Positions 42,881 to 54,250 of a stretch of DNA of 64,000 nt are shown here, piece after piece. Made by a program: the position numbers and the translations under genes. The stretch's first letter is position 1. The number at the start of each line of letters is the position of its first letter. The stretch lies in contig CM030361.1 of assembly GCA_017893485.1 (NCBI GenBank), forward strand, positions 307,177,224-307,241,223, written 5' to 3'. The notes beneath the pieces were generated by a model. The model was not told the origin of the DNA. It made no database searches and worked only from the letters and a program-made list of their open reading frames with translations. The DNA is from Hemerocallis citrina. Taxonomy: Eukaryota > Streptophyta > Magnoliopsida > Asparagales > Asphodelaceae.

Positions 42881-45800
42881 TGTAACCCCTGTTTTCGTAA
42901 ATACGTATTTTCTATGTATTTTCGTGTATTTAAAATCTATAAATTTAGTATTTGTTAAATTTGGCTTGAACTTTACATTTAGAATATTTTCTTGAACAAT
43001 TATATTTATTTTCGAATAGTGGAATATTTGGACCTCATTTGCCTTTTTCAAATGATCGACTATTTATATTTTTAGTCCAATTCTATTATGCTATTTCGAT
43101 TTGGATTTTAATGAATCTACTGAACTCAATTCTTATTATTGTATTCATATTATTTTTATCGTTACTATTATTATTATTGTCGTTGCTATTATTATTATTA
43201 TTATTTTTGTGTTGTTACTAATATGATTCTTAGTTTTATTTTATCATTGTTATCATTGGTTGTTTATTGAAAATTCAATTTTATTATTATTATTGTTACT
43301 AGTATTATTATTTCTGTTGATATTGTTATTATTATTTTTATTACTATTAGTTTTGATTGTCCATGATTTAATATATATATGTATATATAAGTATGTTTTA
43401 CTAAGTCTATTCCATTTAGTTATTTCTCTATTGGATTTTCTACTCTAATACCCATTTGCCCCTATTGGGTTTTAACTATATAAAATGGTTTAAAACCCAT
43501 ACCCACTCTCTTTTGGGTCATCTGTCCATCTAAATCCATTATATTATAACCCAATAACCCATTTTATAATACCCTTCTCTGTTAACCCTACCCCCTACTA
43601 CTTTACCCTAGCCGCAACACACTTTTTCATCTTCCCCTACTTCTCGATTCCCTCATCCTGAACCCATCGCGCAACCTCCCCGCCGCCCGCCAGCGCGCCC
43701 CTCGCGACTCCCCCAATCGTGCCACCTATGACTGCACCCATCGCCTGCTCGCGAGCCTCCACGACAGCCGGAGTTCCCCAATCTCGACGCCCTGTGCTAC
43801 ACCTGTCGTCGCGCCGTTTTCGCCACGAAGCAGCGCGACGCGTTCGCCCGTACCCCTCTCCCTGTGTCGCGCGGTCTGCAGGTAGACCGTCAGCCTCCCG
43901 CTATCCTCCTCCGTCGCGCGGCCAGCAGCAGCAACCGCCGCGGCAGCCCTGCCGTCAACCTCGCCGCCTCGCTGCTAGCCGCCGTTGGTCTCCCGCTCTC
44001 ATGCTCTGTTTTGAAGGAGGGAAGAGGAAGAACAGTGTAGGGTTGAGATTTAATCTTAACCGTCGGATCTCCCTAAAATTGTGATCTGATCCGATCTCAG
44101 CTGTTGGATTTGATCAAGATCTGATCTTGTCAGCCAGATCAGATCTCAGCCATCCGACCACATCTCAGCCGTCCGATCGTCATCGCAGTCACGATCACCG
44201 TCTTCTTGAACCGTTGATCTCGGCCTTTGATCGTCTCGTTCGTCCTTTGCTTGGTGAGTAAACATTTGATCTACTTTTGTTCTTATTCATCAATTGTCAA
44301 TCATGATATATTTTGGTTCCCTTCTAATTCTCATATGTTTTATTTCCGATCTCGACCGTTGGATTCGCTGGATCGTCATCTTGATCTTGATCATCATCGA
44401 GATCCGTGCCCGATCGTGATAATCGTGGTAGTTTGCTCGTCGCCGTGTCGCCCGGATTTCGATTTCGTTATTCTCAATATATCGAATCTAACGTCGTCCT
44501 AAAGGCAAGTCACTCTTATCGAATGTATTTTTTTGTATCATATTCGATAAATATTGTTGAAATTCCGCAAGTGGATCTTATTCAAAACCATAAAATATTA
44601 TTGTATCAATCGTCGAGATGCCACGGATTTACACGAGCGAATCCAAGTGGTAGTCTCGACATCGTGCCATCTTTTGCCTCTAAAGTATAAAAATGTTCAT
44701 ACACCATATAGTATAGTTATTGATTAAAAAAAAAAAGGGAATTATAGACACATTTCATATCATGACACTAAATGACAAATGGCTATAGTAGATTGTATGA
44801 ATTGGTTGATTGGTAATATGATTTCTATTGATAAATTGTTGAATTGTAATTATTAGAATGTTAGACGTCAACCTACTGCTGTCCAAAATTGGGACCCTAT
44901 GCTTTATAATGTGCAATTGTGTTTATAATGTTATATTTAGTGTATTTAATTGTATATAGTATATTGAATAATCTTAGGGTTGTTTTGCCACCTCCTCTAG
45001 CGTCCCTTATTAATTGCATTTTTATATGATAATTGAATAAAGAAAGTAAAGCAAGCCGGGGTTAAGGGTTGATTAGGGTAGTTGACAATATAGTAAGTGT
45101 ACTCGGATGATGGCTAGTGTTTTATCGTTATCGGCATCGTGTAAGAAATTGCACATGTCCCGTGTTTTATCGTTATCGGCATCGTGTAAGAAATTACACA
45201 TGTCCCGTGTTTTATCGTTATCGGCATCGTGTAAGAAATTACACATGTCCCGTGTTTATCGCTATCGTCATCATTCCTAGTACATGAACTATAGAGTCTA
45301 CCACCTTAGTCTAAGCGAAATTGATTGTATGCATCGAACCTGTGGTACGGCACACATGGGACACAGTAGTACGTGCATTAGCTAGGATTTAAAAATGATA
45401 ATAGACCTAAGGCTCCCGTCACACTACCAATGCATATTGTTATCTTAATGAACAGTGTTCTCAATGCTATTGTCCTTATTGGTATTGTTTATCGTTATCA
45501 TGGTAAATCGTATTTAATGCATATTATACTGTTATCTCTTTTACACTGTTCAATTCTATCGACTTCATTGTTTATTTGAATTCATTGCTATGCCACAACT
45601 GCCATTGTTTCACTGTTTCTCCACTTGCATGTCCACGACTTGCTCTAAGGACAAATTATTCTTTCTTTTTAGATGAACAAGTAACAGGTGTACAAGAAGA
45701 ATTTTCAGAAGGCATTGGTGAGCAGTTCTCTACGATTGGAGTTGGAGCCTATCGAGCTATTTGGTAAGTTCTTGTATTCTAGATTTGGTTATTGAATTTC

Positions 45801-45970
45801 ATTATCGTTTATGTGATTATGTTTTTCTGCGTGGTTGTGATTCATTTTTCTTATATTGTTGAGTTAAGACTGGTACAGCTTATGGATGATATGAGTTGGC
45901 ATACTTATATCATTCGCTGGGCCTCAGTTACGTGTCTGTGTTCCCGTATTTCGGGAAGCGGGGCGTGACA
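42881..45970 (+). mobile_element. Solo LTR (3090 bp) with target duplication ACAAT
   Basis: Starts TGTAACCCCTG and ends GAAGCGGGGCGTGACA, flanked by ACAAT at 42876-42880 and 45971-45975. It has no internal primer site or coding region. 43670-44010 is GC-rich and contains chance frames. A strong donor-like CTTG|GTGAGTAAAC (44252) and an acceptor-like CTTTTTAG (45673) suggest a leader intron. Related to 1-1721. Confidence 0.75.
45120..45254. repeat. Three 45-bp tandem copies in the solo LTR
   Basis: TTTTATCGTTATCGGCATCG starts at 45120, 45165 and 45210. The copies differ at one position (GCACATG or ACACATG), and a partial fourth copy follows. Confidence 0.92.
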
Positions 45971-47743
45971 ACAATTCTCTAGTTGATCAATCCTCCAAAT
46001 TCTTGACACAAAATTCCAGAACTACACATCTTCACAGACTAGTCAATCTGAGTTAGGCTGAACCTGGTCTACTTTTAAATTCCATAACAAATCAACAATA
46101 AGTCCAAAGCTCATGAAATTTTAGATTCTTAATCCAAACATATACCATTTCTCTGTGTCCAAATTTTACACTTATATTCATCCTACACAAAGAGTTGTGA
46201 CTCCTCAAACATAGCATAAAATTTCAACTGCTCTTCAACAAGGTCTTTTTCACTTCACACTATTTATTTTTGAAACCTCATCAAATGTCATCTAAAAATT
46301 CTAAAATTTAGGAATCATCAAATAGACTCATACCAAAATCTACTGAAAAAATTTCATAGCAATATAATACACACACAAGTAGTTATGACTATTGGAACTT
46401 TAGTCTTCTAACAGACATAATTCAGCTTCTGTCTTTAGACCAGTTGAAATCTAAAAATTCTTTGAGGCATCAAATGACCTCAGAAAATTATGAAACTTAA
46501 TACTATGGTTTTAGACACATACAAGAGTACCCAAAAAACATTTCAGATAAAAATATCCAACCAATATTGAGTTGTGATTTCAGAAAGTCATAACAAATCT
46601 CACACAGTCAGCATTTTTTTTAACTGCTCTCTGTCCGAAATAGCTTCCAAATATTATGAAAAAATTCATGGGAGCTCTAGATACATGGAATAACATGTTT
46701 CCAAAATTTGAGTCCCAAATTCCACACCGTTTGAGAGCTGGAAATTCTCAAACTCACATATTCATACATGTTTCTTTAACAAAATTTCATGAAAAGATAT
46801 ATTCTACCATACAAATTATTTTTCTTAGCATGTAAAAAATCACACATAGTAACCAAGATTTTCTTAACTCATACTACATGCTAAAATCACATACACAAAA
46901 AGAAACAAAAATTTTTTAGTTTAAGAGAATCACCCACTTCTTTAAATTGCAAGAACACTCCTTGTAGCTTTGCTTGCTTCCCTTTCCTTGCTCCTTGCTC
47001 TTGAAGAACTTGGCTTCATCAAATCTCCTGCTACTCTTCCCTGCTACAACCTCTTTCCAAAAGACTTCACCTTTCTTCTCCTTTTTTTTTTTTGAAGCTA
47101 AAATAAAACAAGAAGAAGAAGGATGAGAAGAGAATGGAGTGAGGTATTTTATAGGAGATGAAGAGCTAGAGTTTGGGGTAATGGCCGGATTTGGTGAAGT
47201 GTAGGGCGAGGATGGGGTAAGGTGGAGAGTGGGGGTGGATGGAAGAGATGAAGACAACACAACAAGTTCTAGAAACTTCAAGACTTATCTTGGAGTCTTC
47301 ATGAAGACTTCTCATGGCACAAAGTCCACCTTTGGATCTCATCAAGATTTGTGCTATGGTTTCTATCATGATGAGGGTTAGCTTAACCCTAGGTTACCAT
47401 ACCCTAGGTTAAGAAGAAACAATCCTAACCCTAGAGCACAAATAAGCATAGTTAGTTACAATTTAATTTCATTTTTGAATTTATAAAAAATATAAGTCTT
47501 ATAAAAATTATTATTTTCTCCCAAAAATTGTCTTGTTAAAATAATCGGGACAAATCCACAGTTTAATCGAGAAGATATCCTGAATCTATCTTATGGGTTC
47601 AGAACAGCTCGTATATCTGAAATTTATCAATTAAAACTGATGATTATTAGAAAAATATGTAATCGTTTACAATTCTTAATTGTGCATTGATTACTATGCA
47701 AAAATAGCTATATGCTATTTTGCGGGTATTACACTAACTGACT

Positions 47744-48665
47744 TCAATCCCGAGACACGCGATCCTCCTCCAAATGAGCGCATGTCAATGTGTGAGTCTG
47801 ATAATCTGTTTGATAATTGAGCTTCCTTTTATCTCTGTTGGGCCTTGAAGAGCTCATGTCATTTCCTTTGCCTATGAGCCTGCTTGTACCCTGCCTTGTA
47901 CTCTCATCTTCATTTATAATTGTATCATTGCTGCCCCCATGAAGCTTAACCTTGTCCTCAAGGTTGAAATTTGGAAACGCTCTTCGCAGTGCTCCTTTCT
48001 CTTCCCATGTTGCCTCTGACTCAGTGAGACCATCACAATGCACCAGTACCTCCTCTATGAACAAATTACCCTTCTTAATTCTTTTGGACTGCAGAACTAA
48101 CAGTGGTGTAACTGTAACATTTGGCGTAGTCATCGTCGCAGGGAATGGAGCAGCGTTAACTAGCTGTGGCTCTCTGTTGCAGTATTTCAACAAGGAGACG
48201 TGGAAAACAGGGTGTATGCGTGATGTTTCTGAGGGTTGTAGTTTGTATGCAACTTTGGCTACTCTCCTGATAATTTGGAACTTTGGCCAGGGTGTATGCG
48301 TGATAGTTTGTATGCAACTTTGGCCAATCTCCCACTTTAAACTCTTTATTGCTTCTATGAGCATCTGCAATGGACTTCATTCTTGATTGAGCTCTGATTA
48401 GATTCTCCTTCAGTTTCTGCAAAAGCTGAATTCTATGCATTAATTGACTCTCTATTTCCATGTTAGATGATGTTCCAGATAAATAGGTCTGGATTGTAGG
48501 TGGTTTTCTCCCACATACAACTTCAAAAGGGGTCATATTTATTGACAAGTGGTGAGTTGTATTATACCAGTATTCCGCCCAATCCAAATATTTGATCCAC
48601 TGTCGGGGTTCATCGGATACAAAACTTCTCAAATATTGCTCGAAGATGCACATTCTACTGATCAT
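47744..48665 (-). pseudogene. Chromovirus integrase C-terminus and chromodomain fragment
   Basis: Minus strand, from 48665: integrase end (WAEYWYNTTHHLSINMTPFE, VVCGRKPP), then KFKVGDW-type text as EFKVGDW, followed by a frame change and a duplicated stretch. From about 48290 the other frame has VAYKLQPSETSRIHPVFHVS and a chromodomain (IEEVLVHCDGLTESEATWEE). GTATGCGTGAT..TTTGTATGCAACTTTGGC is repeated at about 48213-48265 and 48294-48325, which causes the frame overlap. The element reaches its LTR at 47733. Non-functional. Confidence 0.8.
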
Positions 48666-49606
48666 ACTTCTTTTTCTGTATATTGTGTAGTTGTACTAGG
48701 TTTGCCCATGGACACGTGTCTACGGCATGTCTTCGTAAACAATGCAACATATGAAAAGTCATATAAACACAAAAAGAAATGCAGGCAAAACAAAGCACAT
48801 AAAGAAAAATACAGGCAAATCACATAAAGAAGTTAAACAAAATCCAACATGCTAGTGTTACTACTAACCATCCAACTGTTGAAGAATGTCTGATTTTGTA
48901 GCTCCTCCTTTCTCAAAAGTGAAGAAATATGAGAGAGAGGGAGGGAGATCTGAAAAAGTGAAGAGAGGAGAGAGATAAATAGTAATAAAGTGAGGATAAT
49001 TTATGTTTTTGGGGGAAAATATCTTTTGAGATAATGAATGTGAACCATTGATTTTGTTTTAATTGAAGAAGAGTCACTTGATTTCAAATTGCCTTGTGAT
49101 TTATTATATAGATATTGAAACAAGAATTAGGAAGTGATTTTGTTTTTGCACATGTCCCAAATGATTTGTATTTATCATCGTTGCTTCTGTTACGTTTTTT
49201 TCTGTCTTAAACTTGTGAGATGAGTACATGTATGTATGCTCTGAAGGAGTTTGTATTTATTGTTGTCTTGTAATATGAATTATAAAGCCACTTGTACATA
49301 TTTGCAAAAAATTTCAATTATCTAGCATTTTCATGGTGATGGAATGGAATACTAAATTTGTCAAACTTAACAATTGGAATGGAATTCTCCTTATCATTGC
49401 CAATGTTTTATTTCGGGAGCACAATGAACAAAATACAGAATCTGAACAAGATTCTGATATTGCCGTCGGACTTGCTGCATTAAGAATGCTTCATTAGCGA
49501 TGAGACACAATAAGTTATTCTTACATTTCAAATGATGAGAAAAGCCTAATATATAGAAAGATTTATTGTTGCTTTATGATAAGCAAACAACAGCAATTAC
49601 TAGAAC
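48666..49606. other. Unassigned region
   Basis: Mostly AT-rich. A 39-codon open stretch ending in TAG at about 49497 (FREHNEQNTESEQDSDIAVG) looks protein-like but has no recognised family or clear splice partner. Confidence 0.25.
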
Positions 49607-49750
49607 TGTTAGATATTGTATTATATATAGTCTCATATTGGATATTTATCAGTTTAGTATTTGGTTTCGTCCTATATAGGAGTCATTGTACACAGTTATA
49701 TTTGATTCCAATAATCCAGTCATAGTTTTCAATCTCTGTGAATCTTATCA
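49607..49750 (+). repeat. 5' LTR of the Copia element
   Basis: TGTTAGATATTGTATTATAT ... GTGAATCTTATCA, 144 bp. Confidence 0.92.
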
Positions 49751-50640
49751 TGGTATCATAGTACAGTTATACAAATTTTTCTTTCTTCTCAGAACCCTAG
49801 AATTCCAAACAGAAAAGAAAAAGAAAAAAAAAATTCGAAGAAGAAAGAAGAAACAGTCGCCTGACTGCTGCACCTCGTCCCCGCCACGTCGCCGTTGCCA
49901 ACCTCGCCGCTCCTCTCCCCACAACCCGTCGCCGCTGCCAACCTCAACAACAAATATAACCCCAATTTCGAAGAACCCATCGATCGTCTTCTACCTATTG
50001 ATCTCGAGTTAATCCTCCTTGTTGCCACCTCCCCGTCGCCAGCCTTCGCCGCCTCCACCTTGACACCCACTACTCCCGCTCCCAACTTGCCCCCCCATCT
50101 CGTCGTCGACCTCCAATTTCCAACTCCTCCCTGCTGCTCTCCTCATTTCCAACGAAACCCTAGCCGCCCTCTCTCTATCTACTCAAACCCTAACTTCAAA
50201 ACTCAAACTCCAAACCCGAAACCCAATTCTGAAACCCTAACCTAACCCGAAACACAAACTCCACAAACCCGCGCCAAACCATCTTTCCTATTTCAGATCC
50301 AACCCGATCCCGTTTCTCCAAACCAAACCCAAACCCATTTTTTCTTTACTGTTTTTCTATATTAAAAAAATAAATAAATAAAAATTTACAGGTGCTCTTT
50401 CTTCTCCAATAGAACATCAATCTCACCGATTCAGACACATGCAGTACCGCCATCGTCCTGACTCCGGTCTCCTACCTCCTCCTTCCAGCATCATCGCTTA
50501 ACATGCACCACCACTACTTCTGCACCTGATAGCACCATCCACCTCCCGATCCCAACATTAGCAACAATTCTGCTCTCATTTTGATCCCTGCCACAGCGAC
50601 ATCAGTCTCATTCCTCCTAGCAGCACTTCTTTCCTTACAT
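49751..50640 (+). other. Leader-like region where Copia gag is expected
   Basis: TGGTATCATAG at 49751 is the primer site. The rest is C-rich, full of AAACCCTA and CCGCC motifs. An AT-rich stretch ending TTTACAG|GTGCTC (about 50392) follows. No Gag motif or CCHC knuckle is visible. It resembles a plant 5' leader plus intron end rather than coding sequence. Confidence 0.45.
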
Positions 50641-50642
50641 CC

Positions 50643-53600
50643 TTGGCCATAACCGTTACTCCAGCCTTGCCGACTCCTGCAGATTGGGCTAATCTCCAAC
50701 ATCACCTCGCTCAACTGGAACTCCGGCTCTTGGGTCAGTCTATCACTACTCGCCCCTTTGCCCCTGCATTCTCGGTCACTTCCGGTATGACTTCTTCCTG
50801 GATTTTAGATTCTGGTGCTTCACATCATCTTAATAGTAATTATACACTGCTCACCACCAACACTACACTTACCTCTCACTCTCCATTCCTACACAAAGCC
50901 GATGGCTCACACCTTCTCACTACACACTCAGGGTCTATTAGCTCTCCCACTCTCACATTGTCCTATGTTCTTTATGCTCCTCATTTATCCATGAATCTTA
51001 TTTCCATTAGTGCACTCTGCGAGAGTGGTCTTGTCGTTACATTTGATTCTGTCGATTGTTCTATTACTGAGTCTCATACGAGTCAGGAGTTTGGGCGTGC
51101 TAGTCGACATGGTCGTCTATATCATCTAGATTTTCTTCATGCACATAGATCTCAACAGCATTTTGCTGGAGTTGTACACTCTGATGCTGATCTGTGTCAA
51201 AGACGTTTAGGACATAATAGTGCGTCTCGACTCAAGACTTTAGCCCGTAGTGGTGTTCTTGGTTATTTTTCTTTTACTCATTTGTCTGATTGTTAGGGTT
51301 GTCATTTGGATAAATAGATAGCCCTCCCATTTAATCACAAAAAGACCTCCCACACCACCCATCCTTTTCAACTTATTCACTCTGACATATGGGGACCATC
51401 TTCAACACATTCTTACAAAGGTTATCTCTACTATGTTTGTTTTATCGATAACTTTACTCGATACACATGAGTGTTTCTTATGCGCCAAAGCCTGATACCT
51501 GACATTTACCAGTTCCTTACAAACATGGTTCACACTTAGTTTGGTGTGCGTATCAAAATCTTTTGCGCTGAAGGTGCTCGTGAGTACACTTCTACTGCTA
51601 TGAGATCGATCCTTCAATCTCATGGTACACTCTTTCAGCATTCATGCCCTCACACACATGAACAGAATAGTGTAGCTGAACGTAAGCATCGTCATATCCT
51701 TGAGACGGCTCGCACTCTTCTACTCTCCTTTTCTGTTCCTCGTTCTTTCTGGACTGAAGCTGTCATGACGTCTGTCAGTCTCATTAACATCACTCCCTCT
51801 TCTACTCTATCAAGCACATCACCTTATGAGGCTCTTCGTCACTCCCCGCCGGACTACAGTATGCTCCGTACCTTTGGGCGCACCTATTTTGTCCTTCTCC
51901 CTCCCACTAAGCTCACGAAGCTCACAACTCAAGCTACTAAGTGTGTTCATCTAGGTCTCAGTCCGGAACATAAAGGTTATCGTTATTTTGATCTTGTCGC
52001 GGGTCGTGTTCATATTTTTCGACATGTCTCCTTTGTGGAAGACTCTTCCTACTACTTAATCTCTCCTAAGGATGCTAGTTTTCTTGACTCCCCTGTTGTT
52101 AGACCTCCTTCCCCGGCCAGACCTTCATGCATTCCATTTGATCTCACTCCTTTAGCTCCCTTCACATCTCATACTGACGTTCCACATATTCTTCCTCCTA
52201 CGGACACACAACCTGCATCCCCACAACATCATGCCCCCTCACCACCTACTTCCTCACTCCTGCGTACACACACACAACCTAGCTCACCTCCTCACCCTGT
52301 TCATCCTCCACTAGTCCGTCTGTCTGTACGTGCTACCTCGGGCATTCCACCGGCTCGTTACACACCTGATGCCACTGGTCCTTCTGATCAGTTTGGTTTT
52401 TCCACCCCTAATCTCCTACTCACCATAGTTTCGTGTGTATCTCACTACCATACACTCTACACGTGAGCTCAGAACCTACCAGGAAGCCATTCAATATCCT
52501 AAGTGGCGGGAAGCTATTGTTGAGGAGTTCAGTGCTTTTGATCAGACTGGCACTTAGGATGTTGTTCCACTGTCTGTGGGCGTCCAGCCTGTTAGCTGCA
52601 AATGGATTTTTAAGGTCAAATTTTTGAGCGGCACAAAGCTCATCTTGTTGCCAAAGGATTTACTCAGGAGCATGGTATTGACTATGATGAGACTTTTCCC
52701 CCGGTTGCACAGATGACTACTTTTCGCACTCTCCTTGCTCTTGTCGTCATTCGTCAGTGGCCGTTATATCAGATGGACGTGAAGAATGCCTTTCTTCATG
52801 GTACCTTATCTGAGGTTGTTTACATGCATCCTCCTCCTGGTCTTCCCAACTCCTCGTCATGTTTGTCATTTGCGACGGGCTATATATGGTCTGAAACAGG
52901 ACCCTCAAGCCTGGTTTGAGTGTTTTCGCAGTGTTATCACCCAAGCTAGTTTCAGTCAGAGTTCACAAGACCATTCTATGTTAATGCGTTCATAATCGCA
53001 GGGGTGGGTCATTCTATTATTATATGTTGATGATATGATTATCACTGGAGACGATTCTGCAGACATTGCCTCCACACAGAAGTACCTTCACCAGCAGTTC
53101 CATATGAAGATCTTGGCAGATTACGCTACTTTCTAGGCCTAGAATTGCCCGCGGATCTCGGGGGATACTTATTTCTCAACAGACATCAAATATTATCTCC
53201 ACTGCTTGTCTATCTGACAGTTAATCAGCCGACACTCCCTTAGAGCTGCATGTGAAACTTTGTCCCACAGATGGTGAGCTCCTTCCCGACCCCACTTGAT
53301 ACAGACAGATTGTTGGACAGCTTATCTACTTATGCATGACCAGACCCGATATTGCTCATGCAGTTAGTATTGTTAGTCAGTTTGCCTTCGCTCTTACATC
53401 AGTTCACTACGGTGCTCTTCTTCAGATCCTCAGATATCTTCTGGGCACTATCACTCGCTCATTATTCATACCTTCCACATCCACCCTAGAGCTCCGCGCA
53501 TATTCTGATTCAGATTGGGCAGGTGATCCTTCTACCAGACGGTCTACCACAGGTTTCTATCTATTTCTTGGTGATTCATTGATCTTGTGGCGAAGCAAGA

Positions 53601-53958
53601 AACAAGCAGTTGTAGCATGTTCTTCAACCGAAGCTGAGTACAAATAGCAGGCACTACTAAAGAAATTGTTCATGTTCGTTGGCTCTTATCAGATATGGGT
53701 GTAACTCTCACAGGCACTACTCCTCTTCATTGTGATAATCGGAGTGCATTGCACATTGCAAGCAACCCGATCTTTCATGAGCGGACAAAGCATATAGAGA
53801 TAGATTGCCACTGTGTTCGTGAGCGCTTTGAAGTAGGGACCATTTCACTTCACTCTGTTACTTCTTCACAGCAGATAGCAGACTTCTTCACCAAGTCTCG
53901 TACTGTCCAAAGATCTCATTATTTGGTGGGCAAACTCGCACGGTTCGACCCATCGTGA
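50643..53958 (+). pseudogene. Copia pol remnant (protease, integrase, reverse transcriptase, RNase H)
   Basis: 50643-51296 contains protease DSGASHH and the pre-integrase RRLGHNSASRL. Stops follow at 51294, 51315, 51468 and 51537. 51546-52466 covers the integrase core end (HEQNSVAERKHRHILETART, SFWTEAV). Reverse transcriptase lies across frames 52590-53130, with YVDDMIITGDD at about 53022. 53336-53647 begins MTRPDIAHAVSIVSQF and holds RNase H (AYSDSDWAGDPSTRRSTTG, STEAEYK). 53695-53958 has HCDNRSALHIASNP and ends near the polypurine tract. Frames and stops show that it is dead. Confidence 0.9.
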
Positions 53959-53971
53959 ATTTGAGAAGGGG

Positions 53972-54119
53972 TGTTAGATATTGTATTATATATAGTCTTA
54001 TATCGAATATATATCAGTTTAGCATTTGGTTTCCTCCTATATATAGGAGTCATTGTACACAGTTATATTTGATTCCAATAATCCAATCATATTTTCCAAT
54101 CTCTCTGTTAACCTTATCA
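53972..54119 (+). repeat. 3' LTR of the Copia element
   Basis: 148 bp, preceded by GAGAAGGGG and followed by AGAAC. Confidence 0.92.
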
Positions 54120-54250
54120 AGAACAATTGACAAGAACAAGAAGTAGCAGCATTTTTGCAAAAATAAGCTTTAAACATGACAATTTCGAATATACAAAAAA
54201 AGATTCCAGATGTCTGAAAATTGGTCAGATTATTCTACATCGAGAACATA

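Larger units (their letters stand above)
41524..47733 (-). repeat. LTR-like region of a decayed minus-strand chromovirus, interrupted at 42881-45970
   Basis: On the minus strand it begins TGTAATACCCGCAAAATAG at 47733, directly after the chromodomain fragment at 47744, as a 3' LTR should. Both parts (41524-42880 and 45971-47733) share a style of repeated AAATTTCAT / TCATAACTTTCG text. They join cleanly when the inserted element and one ACAAT are removed. The left limit is uncertain. Confidence 0.5.
49607..54119 (+). mobile_element. Complete but dead Copia element (4513 bp), target duplication AGAAC
   Basis: LTRs at 49607-49750 and 53972-54119 (TGTTAGATATTG ... CTTATCA) are flanked by AGAAC at 49602-49606 and 54120-54124. 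Next to the 5' LTR is TGGTATCATAG, a worn initiator tRNA-Met site; before the 3' LTR is GAGAAGGGG. Protease, integrase, reverse transcriptase and RNase H are in Copia order. A recognisable gag is missing. The LTRs differ at roughly a tenth of positions, so the insertion is old. Confidence 0.92.

Noticed and set aside
43039..44084. Leu-rich frames and an Arg/Pro-rich 121-codon frame
   Set aside because: They arise from (ATT)n-like and GC-rich parts of a solo LTR that carries no gene.
46916..47281. Minus-strand frame of 121 codons with a Ser/Pro-rich start
   Set aside because: Low-complexity leader-like text within an LTR region; no domain and no splice support.
47952..48386. Plus-strand frame of 144 codons
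   Set aside because: Antisense to the chromovirus integrase and chromodomain fragment, which has clear family motifs.
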